From Thermodesulfobacteriota bacterium (GTDB lineage Bacteria > Desulfobacterota > S145-22): DNA of 10,360 nt. The stretch covers positions 1-10,360 of the forward strand of contig JANTFN010000045.1 in assembly GCA_024763435.1 (NCBI GenBank), in the 5' to 3' direction. The position numbers and the translations under genes were made by a program. Below are positions 5,611-10,360 of the stretch, one piece after another (position 1 is the first letter of the stretch; each line of letters starts with the position of its first letter). The notes beneath the pieces are model-generated. The model had not been told where the DNA came from, did no database searches, and saw nothing but the letters and a program-made list of their open reading frames with translations.

Positions 5611-8600
5611 TTACCAACTTATTTCTCCAAGACAAACACCTTGAGCAGTGCCTCCGATCGTTGATTCCCTGATTTTCATGTTAGGATTTTTCAGGTATGT
5701 TGCCCTGTAGTCACTTGTGCTGTTTCCGGCTGTTTGGGTTACGAGGCTAAGCTCAAGCTTGGGATAGTAAAGAGTAACACAATCGCCGAACGGCCAAGGT
5801 TTAGGCTGGTGTATTTTTACGGGAGACGGCATTCGTTTTAATTCTGGTCTGAATTGAATGGTATAATTACTTATACCTTTAGGGATTACATGTTGGGGAA
5901 ATAATGAGAAGTTTTTCATGACCGAAATACTGTCATTTGCCACATTACCCATTTGCGTTCCATATCTCGTATAATTTGTAATCCGATAAGCCAGGTATTG
6001 GGTGCCATCACCCTGCTGCGCACCTATATTTCCGAGCCTGAATGCCTTTGTGGCCTTGACATGGATATGTACGGTCATAGGACCACCGGCTACTGGATAA
6101 TCGACCCCTGTAATAGAGAATTTAGTGTCAGGCGCAGGAAGCATATCTGCATTTTGATCAATTACCTCAATCACACCGCCTTCACCGGCTATCCCAAAAG
6201 GGAAGTATGCCGTCAAGCGATATATACCAGCAGGTATAAATTGAGAACTGATTTTTACCTGTGATATCTTTTTCAAATGTCCACCTGCAGGCACACTGAT
6301 TTTCTTTAAAAAACATGATATGTGTGCATCCGGATGGCCGTAGGCGACAGAATTAAGTATGAAGGTTACTTGGGTATTCTCCGAATATTCCCCAGATTGT
6401 TCCCATTCAATCTTTTCAGAGGCTCCTGCCAGCCATTTGACGGTAGCCCCTGGCGCGGGATTTTTAAAAATAATGCTGGGTGGAACAATATTATTCGGAT
6501 AGGCAACAGTAATAAAAGCTTCCCCTATTGAATCACCTGATGGATTCAAGCGAAATGCAACCGGAAATTTCCCTGTTGGCATGGTTCCAGGCTTGATTAT
6601 AAAGCTCCAGCTCCCATCTTTAACGGGAATTGGCTTTTTATTCAAAGGGGTTCCATCATTGCTACTGATAATATTCATTGATTCTTTCTCTGATAAGCCA
6701 AAAGCCTTCCATTGAAATAGAATTGTATCACCAACTTTAAAATGGCTTCCATTTTTGGGAGTAATCAGGCTAATACCTTTATCATCAAAACTGAAAGTGC
6801 CACTTTTGGCGCTTGCGCTGGGGTTGGTAGCGGATGCCTTGAAAAAATACGCACCAGCGGGAATTGATTTAGGACTCGTCCAGGAGATATGCCCGCCTTT
6901 GGGAAGAGGTTTGTTGTATATAACCGTAGGGTTTTCTGCCTTAGCATACGGAATCAATTCGATTTTAATGGGAGGGTTTTGCGCCTTTAATTTTGCACTC
7001 ATAGCAAGTTGAATGTCTATTTTTGTCCCTTTTATAAACAGGTGATTAATGTAGGAATTTGGAATAAGAAACGTGATCGGGTCGGATGTGGCAACAAGTG
7101 GTGCAGGAGGGCGCAAAGACGTAGAGGTGCCATCTATGAAGTCAGCTGTCCCTTTGACCACATTGCTTGTCAATCCCATTGCATCGGTAAGGTAAAATGC
7201 GATGGGAACGGTTTTACCTTTCCATTTTTTGTCAAAGGGAATTTCAAATGTGTTCATTCCTTTTGCTCCCAAGAAATCATCATGGTAAGGGAGCTTAGCG
7301 ATGGCACCGGATTTTTTATACCATTTTCCATTATATTTGTATCCGAAGGTCCAGCTTCCTTTATGCAGATCCTTCCCTGAATCCTCCCAATAGAACTGAA
7401 GCCTTAGTACATATCGATTGCTATAGCTCACGCTATAATCAAAGTAAGTAATGCGAGGAGAGGAGTATCCTTTTTTTATTCCGGTGGAGGGGGTTTCAGA
7501 ACGCAAAGTTAGGCTTGGTTTTTTGAAAGAGGCTTTCCCCCAGGCTGGCACCGTAATTAGAAAGTTCTTGCTTTTTACGGGCGCCCCCTCCACCGTAATC
7601 GTAATAACATAATTGCCCGTGGCCATTGTTCGTGAAATTGCCCAATCCATATAACCGGCTGTAATCGGGGCTGTTGTGGATGAAAAAATATCGTGGCTGG
7701 CCTTGGTTGTGATGTTCGTCCAGGCAACTTTCGTAACAACGACACCAGAAGGTTGCCACTTAATCCTGTATGTTTTTCCACTTTCCCATTTGTCGTTTTC
7801 CTTCGGCGCGGTAATGGTTTTCCACGTGCCCCCGCCAGGCGGTGAACCCGGTTGCGGTCCATACGTTGTCATCTTGCCAGGGAGTGTAATCCCTTTTTTG
7901 GCGGCCTTCGTGGCAGAGGAATTAATTCGCGTGTGATTCGGGCCAATGCCCGGATCGAGTTTGACGTGGCCGGAAGTACTTTTCAATTTCGCGTTACGGG
8001 CTGTTTTTGCTGCCGTGTTCCCCTTCCATGTCTTCTGAACCATCATTGCAGCGGCTGGAGACAGACGAAATGTCCTGCTCTCCCCGTAGATCTTCCCGTT
8101 ATGCGTTTGAACACGGATGATGTATTCTTTTTGCGGGTTCACCTTTTCAGGAACGGGAAGAAAAACATGCCCGTTGTTGCTGATGTTTCGTTTCAGATAC
8201 ATCCCGCTGTGAAACTGGCGATAAGGATAGAGAAAAATATCCACGTGGGACGGGAGAATCCCTTTTCGAGTCCACCGGATGTCGAAAACGTGGCTTTTCT
8301 GCTTCTGCCGGGCCTTCAAAACGGCCTGGGTTTTAACCTTGACGGTAACGTTCGTGATTTTCCCTGAGGGAAGACGCTTTTTGGATACACTAACGTGTCC
8401 CGGAATCTCCCGGGTGGTATTCATTTTGTGGCTGTTGTTTGAAGCTTCTTTTCCAACGGTCTTCACTGTCCTGGGGTGTATCCGTGGTTTACTGACCGTC
8501 CGCGTTCGTGTGTTTTTAATCATCGCGGTGAGGGCAACTTTCATTGTGGCGGAATTACACTTGTAAAACACTCTTTCAAGGGTTCGGTTCGGGTCCACCA

Positions 8601-9036
8601 GCACGCTTATTGTGTAGGTTCCGGCTTTGGGCGCCTGTTTTTTGGTAAAATAACCCACATACGCCTGTTTGCCTTTGGATTTAATATCATAAACCTGCCA
8701 GGCAACCTGTTGTCTTCCAAGATAGAAGGCGACTTTAACACCCTTGACAGCCTTGGGACCATTATTGGCAACGATGGCGTGAATGGCCACCTTATCTCCA
8801 AGCTGCGGGTTTTCAGGTTTAATAGAAATATCTTTAACAACAAGAAGGCTCTTGGGTGTTGCCTTATGAACGGTTTTGGCGCGGGGGGGAGCGATCTTTG
8901 TCACAGTCGGTCCCGTGGTTTTGGCACGGCCGGCACCCATCATCATCTGGGCGGCAAAAACAGGCGCGGGAATGCTGAGAGAAAACAAAAATACACATGC
9001 GGCGACCATCATTAAATTGCGTCCTGTCTTTTTCAT
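5611..9036 (-). CDS. Large secreted multidomain protein with CARDB and Kre9/KNH-like Ig modules (paralog 2)
   Basis: This 1141-residue protein starts at the ATG at 9036 with an AAAGGA ribosome binding site 7 bases upstream. It has a Sec signal peptide (1-29, cleavage after VFAA) and a CARDB domain (64-168). A basic linker, a KNH-like module (227-325) and a second basic linker with GIGPNH (363-368) follow. Next comes a Pro/Gly-rich hinge (394-403) and a clear second KNH-like module (404-495: ITAPKENDKWESGKTYRIKW). The ITYFDYS module (529-634) starts at exactly the same residue as in paralog 1. Further Ig-like modules (about 650-750, 753-846, 853-958) precede the C-terminal module opening with NADMLPAP (962-969). 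Over the first 320 residues I count about 30 differences from paralog 1. Beyond residue ~400 similarity drops to roughly a third by eye, but module order is kept. The product is secreted; no catalytic motif or cell-wall anchor is visible and the ligand is unknown. A stem-loop follows the stop, so it is probably transcribed alone from its own leader. Confidence 0.9.
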   Translation of the reverse strand: MKKTGRNLMMVAACVFLFSLSIPAPVFAAQMMMGAGRAKTTGPTVTKIAPPRAKTVHKATPKSLLVVKDISIKPENPQLGDKVAIHAIVANNGPKAVKGVKVAFYLGRQQVAWQVYDIKSKGKQAYVGYFTKKQAPKAGTYTISVLVDPNRTLERVFYKCNSATMKVALTAMIKNTRTRTVSKPRIHPRTVKTVGKEASNNSHKMNTTREIPGHVSVSKKRLPSGKITNVTVKVKTQAVLKARQKQKSHVFDIRWTRKGILPSHVDIFLYPYRQFHSGMYLKRNISNNGHVFLPVPEKVNPQKEYIIRVQTHNGKIYGESRTFRLSPAAAMMVQKTWKGNTAAKTARNAKLKSTSGHVKLDPGIGPNHTRINSSATKAAKKGITLPGKMTTYGPQPGSPPGGGTWKTITAPKENDKWESGKTYRIKWQPSGVVVTKVAWTNITTKASHDIFSSTTAPITAGYMDWAISRTMATGNYVITITVEGAPVKSKNFLITVPAWGKASFKKPSLTLRSETPSTGIKKGYSSPRITYFDYSVSYSNRYVLRLQFYWEDSGKDLHKGSWTFGYKYNGKWYKKSGAIAKLPYHDDFLGAKGMNTFEIPFDKKWKGKTVPIAFYLTDAMGLTSNVVKGTADFIDGTSTSLRPPAPLVATSDPITFLIPNSYINHLFIKGTKIDIQLAMSAKLKAQNPPIKIELIPYAKAENPTVIYNKPLPKGGHISWTSPKSIPAGAYFFKASATNPSASAKSGTFSFDDKGISLITPKNGSHFKVGDTILFQWKAFGLSEKESMNIISSNDGTPLNKKPIPVKDGSWSFIIKPGTMPTGKFPVAFRLNPSGDSIGEAFITVAYPNNIVPPSIIFKNPAPGATVKWLAGASEKIEWEQSGEYSENTQVTFILNSVAYGHPDAHISCFLKKISVPAGGHLKKISQVKISSQFIPAGIYRLTAYFPFGIAGEGGVIEVIDQNADMLPAPDTKFSITGVDYPVAGGPMTVHIHVKATKAFRLGNIGAQQGDGTQYLAYRITNYTRYGTQMGNVANDSISVMKNFSLFPQHVIPKGISNYTIQFRPELKRMPSPVKIHQPKPWPFGDCVTLYYPKLELSLVTQTAGNSTSDYRATYLKNPNMKIRESTIGGTAQGVCLGEISW

Positions 9037-9140
9037 GGATGTTTCCTTTCTCGGGGTAAAGGGTTGGGCAGGAAATTGCGGGATTGTCAGGGCCTGTTTA
9101 TTAGTAAGTAGTAAAATCAGGGGAAAAGTTCAAAAGTTTT
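7863..9140 (-). repeat. Direct repeat copy B: leader plus N-terminal coding block
   Basis: This is the partner of the block at 4250-5537, same strand, about 3.6 kb apart. Both the non-coding leader and the coding part are conserved at DNA level. That points to recent duplication or ongoing gene conversion rather than protein-level selection alone. Recombination between the copies would delete one gene and leave a hybrid. Confidence 0.85.
9037..9140 (-). promoter_or_regulatory. Conserved 5' leader and promoter region of paralog 2
   Basis: This leader is nearly the same as 5434-5537, including CTTACTAATAAACAGG and the AAAGGA ribosome binding site (9044-9049). The shared identity begins at 9140; upstream sequence is unrelated. 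That suggests the regulatory unit starts at this border, or that the duplication did. Confidence 0.45.
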
Positions 9141-9163
9141 TTAAATAAAATAAATTTAGTCAT
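9101..9163 (-). CDS. Possible 20-residue leader peptide ORF
   Basis: On the minus strand an ATG at 9163 lies 5 bases after GGAGG (9169-9173), a better ribosome binding site than that of the large gene itself. It opens a 20-codon frame (MTKFILFKKLLNF...) that ends with two TAA codons in a row, 64 bases before the ATG of paralog 2. The second half of the frame falls in the conserved leader, but paralog 1 has a stop in that frame upstream and no ATG. The changes there (Asp/Asn, Thr/Ala) are not synonymous. It may be chance or a regulatory uORF for this copy only. Confidence 0.25.
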   Translation of the reverse strand: MTKFILFKKLLNFSPDFTTY

Positions 9164-9344
9164 TGAAGCCTCCGAAATAAAAACAGTATATTCCAGCCCT
9201 TTTATTCTGACAGTTACGGGAAATATTCTGCCCCACCTTTAACAGGTGAGGCAGATTCTCATAAATACCGTTTATGTTACAACATCGAAAAACATAATCC
9301 CCATAGGATTTTAATTCCACAAATTCAATCACAGACAATTTTCT
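9164..9344. other. Intergenic spacer between the second and third secreted-protein genes
   Basis: This AT-rich spacer holds a hairpin at 9228-9254 and the GGAGG of the possible leader ORF. A 60-codon frame crosses it from a TTG, but it lacks a ribosome binding site and runs through the hairpin, so I do not call a gene. Confidence 0.5.
9228..9254 (-). terminator. Stem-loop terminator after the third secreted-protein gene
   Basis: CTGCC-C-CACCT (9228-9238) pairs with AGGTG-A-GGCAG (9244-9254) around a 5-base loop. The central C-A mismatch becomes a G-U wobble in minus-strand RNA, so the 11-bp stem is continuous only in that direction. The sequence after it (AATATTTCCC) is weakly T-rich. It lies 91 bases after the stop of the gene that begins beyond the window. 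Confidence 0.45.
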
Positions 9345-10360
9345 CTACCAGCACAAATGGGGATAATCCCAGGCAATATAGAAGTTGATTGTAAAATCCC
9401 CCACGGTTATGTCATGAGATGCTCGGGTAAGCGTAACCGTTCGGGAAGCCGGCGTTGTTCCGTCAAAACAGGCATTTACAATATCACCGGAACTTGAAGC
9501 AGGTGATGCCACCTTTTCTACCGTGATGGTGTAAGTTCCTAAAACCCTTGGCAGGAAACCATAATCACAGGCGCCACTGTTATCAAGTGTTTTTATCTGA
9601 CTGAATATCGTCTGTCTTCCCTGTTTGAGCAGAATTTTAATCCTTCTTCCGTGAATGACGTGGCCGTCTCTCCCGCTGTTGATATGCCCCGTGATTTCTA
9701 ATTGCGAGGCCGCCACTCTGCCTGTTTCACGCGTGATTTTTCTTTGGGTCATCACCGCCCCGGCTACCGTGGCGTACTTAAAATAAAACGCGTTGCTGTC
9801 CTGATACATTCGGCCATTATGAGACTGAACACGCACAATATATTTCTGTTTTTCATTAATGCCGGTAAGCGTTTTTGTGTAATGGCCGGAGTTGCTACCG
9901 CCTCGAACAAGAGTGATCTTTTTTTGAATCTGACGGTAAGGATAGAGCAGGATATCAACCCGGTTCGGCACAACCCCTTTGCAAGCCCACCGAATATCGA
10001 GGCCGTAGCTTTTCTGGCCCCTGGGAACCCCACTTAAAGACCTGAAAGGTCCCTGAACCTTTGCGGTTACCTTCAGGATTTTCCCCTGTATTAACGGCAC
10101 GGTTTGACCCGTTGGTTTTTTGATTGAGGTTGGGCGTGCCATGCCCGGGGGCACAGAACCATGCGAGTGCGGGAAAGGCGCCCGTTTTTTCATCTCGGCG
10201 CTGGTAATTTTTGATCTATTGGTAACTATCCCGGGGGCTTTTTTTTGCATACGCGCGAAGACGGCAATGGATTTGCTGGCGGTGTTCCCTCTGTAAAACT
10301 TTTTGTCAATGGTTCCGTCCGGATCCACAACCGCTTTGGCAGTGTAGGTACCTGCCTTCT
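9345..10360 (-). CDS. Secreted-type CARDB/KNH/carboxypeptidase-regulatory-like protein (paralog 3, 5' end outside window)
   Basis: The frame runs off the right edge. 337 residues are visible, starting KAGTYTAKAVVDPDGTID, which matches the end of the CARDB domain of the two neighbours (KAGTYTISVLVDPNRTLE). The signal peptide and most of CARDB must lie outside, so a GTG at 10328 is not the real start. A basic, Pro-rich linker (37-92) is followed by a KNH-like module (94-194, with LDIRWACKGVVPNRVDILLYP at 120-140), clearly homologous to but well diverged from the other two. The C-terminal part differs: residues 219-327 (LEITGHINSG, a GRRIKILLKQG strand, CDYGF, GTYTITVEK, then ITVGDFTINF) read as a carboxypeptidase-regulatory/SpaA-like beta-sandwich. 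The stop is TAG at 9345, just after a terminal Cys-Trp. It is probably a secreted or surface protein with unknown ligand. A hairpin downstream suggests separate transcription from the next gene. Confidence 0.85.
   Translation of the reverse strand, partial: KAGTYTAKAVVDPDGTIDKKFYRGNTASKSIAVFARMQKKAPGIVTNRSKITSAEMKKRAPFPHSHGSVPPGMARPTSIKKPTGQTVPLIQGKILKVTAKVQGPFRSLSGVPRGQKSYGLDIRWACKGVVPNRVDILLYPYRQIQKKITLVRGGSNSGHYTKTLTGINEKQKYIVRVQSHNGRMYQDSNAFYFKYATVAGAVMTQRKITRETGRVAASQLEITGHINSGRDGHVIHGRRIKILLKQGRQTIFSQIKTLDNSGACDYGFLPRVLGTYTITVEKVASPASSSGDIVNACFDGTTPASRTVTLTRASHDITVGDFTINFYIAWDYPHLCW

Noticed and set aside
9156..9338. Minus-strand 60-codon frame between the second and third secreted-protein genes
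   Set aside because: It needs a TTG start without a ribosome binding site and contains the terminator hairpin at 9228-9254.

Overview
The window reads as a piece of a Gram-negative bacterial chromosome. A Desulfobacterota/Syntrophia-like host (former deltaproteobacteria) is my best guess, from the crotonase type, the DUF4870 protein, the palindromic repeats and the very large secreted CARDB proteins. No rRNA or other phylogenetic marker is present, so this assignment is weak.

Layout: positions 1-1359 hold two ordinary plus-strand genes. The first is a crotonase-fold (enoyl-CoA hydratase/isomerase family) protein that appears to lack both catalytic glutamates. The second is a small DUF4870/Tic20-like membrane protein, preceded by a short palindromic repeat and a plausible sigma-70 promoter. 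Positions 1360-1932 are a 570-base convergent intergenic region rich in hairpins: a minus-strand terminator, a 17-bp stem-loop, a perfect 22-bp palindrome and another 17-bp inverted repeat. I find no convincing gene in it.

From 1933 to the right edge the minus strand carries three tandem, related genes for secreted multidomain beta-sandwich proteins: 1166 aa, 1141 aa, and one cut by the window edge with 337 aa visible. The first two have a Sec signal peptide, a CARDB domain, a basic Ser/Thr/Lys/Arg-rich linker, a Kre9/KNH-like Ig-fold module and a long series of further Ig-like modules. Their first ~320 residues are about 91% identical by my manual count, and the 104 bases upstream of each start are also nearly the same. 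Their remaining ~800 residues keep the same module order but have strongly diverged. The third gene is an older, shorter relative that ends in a carboxypeptidase-regulatory/SpaA-like domain instead. Each gene is followed by its own hairpin, and the first two carry the same leader, so I infer separate transcription units rather than one operon.

The most interesting feature is this array of 'constant N-terminus, divergent C-terminus' secreted proteins, built on a ~1.29-kb direct DNA repeat that could support gene conversion or recombination between the copies. Their function is unknown; cell-surface binding or adhesion is the obvious inference but is not shown by the sequence.
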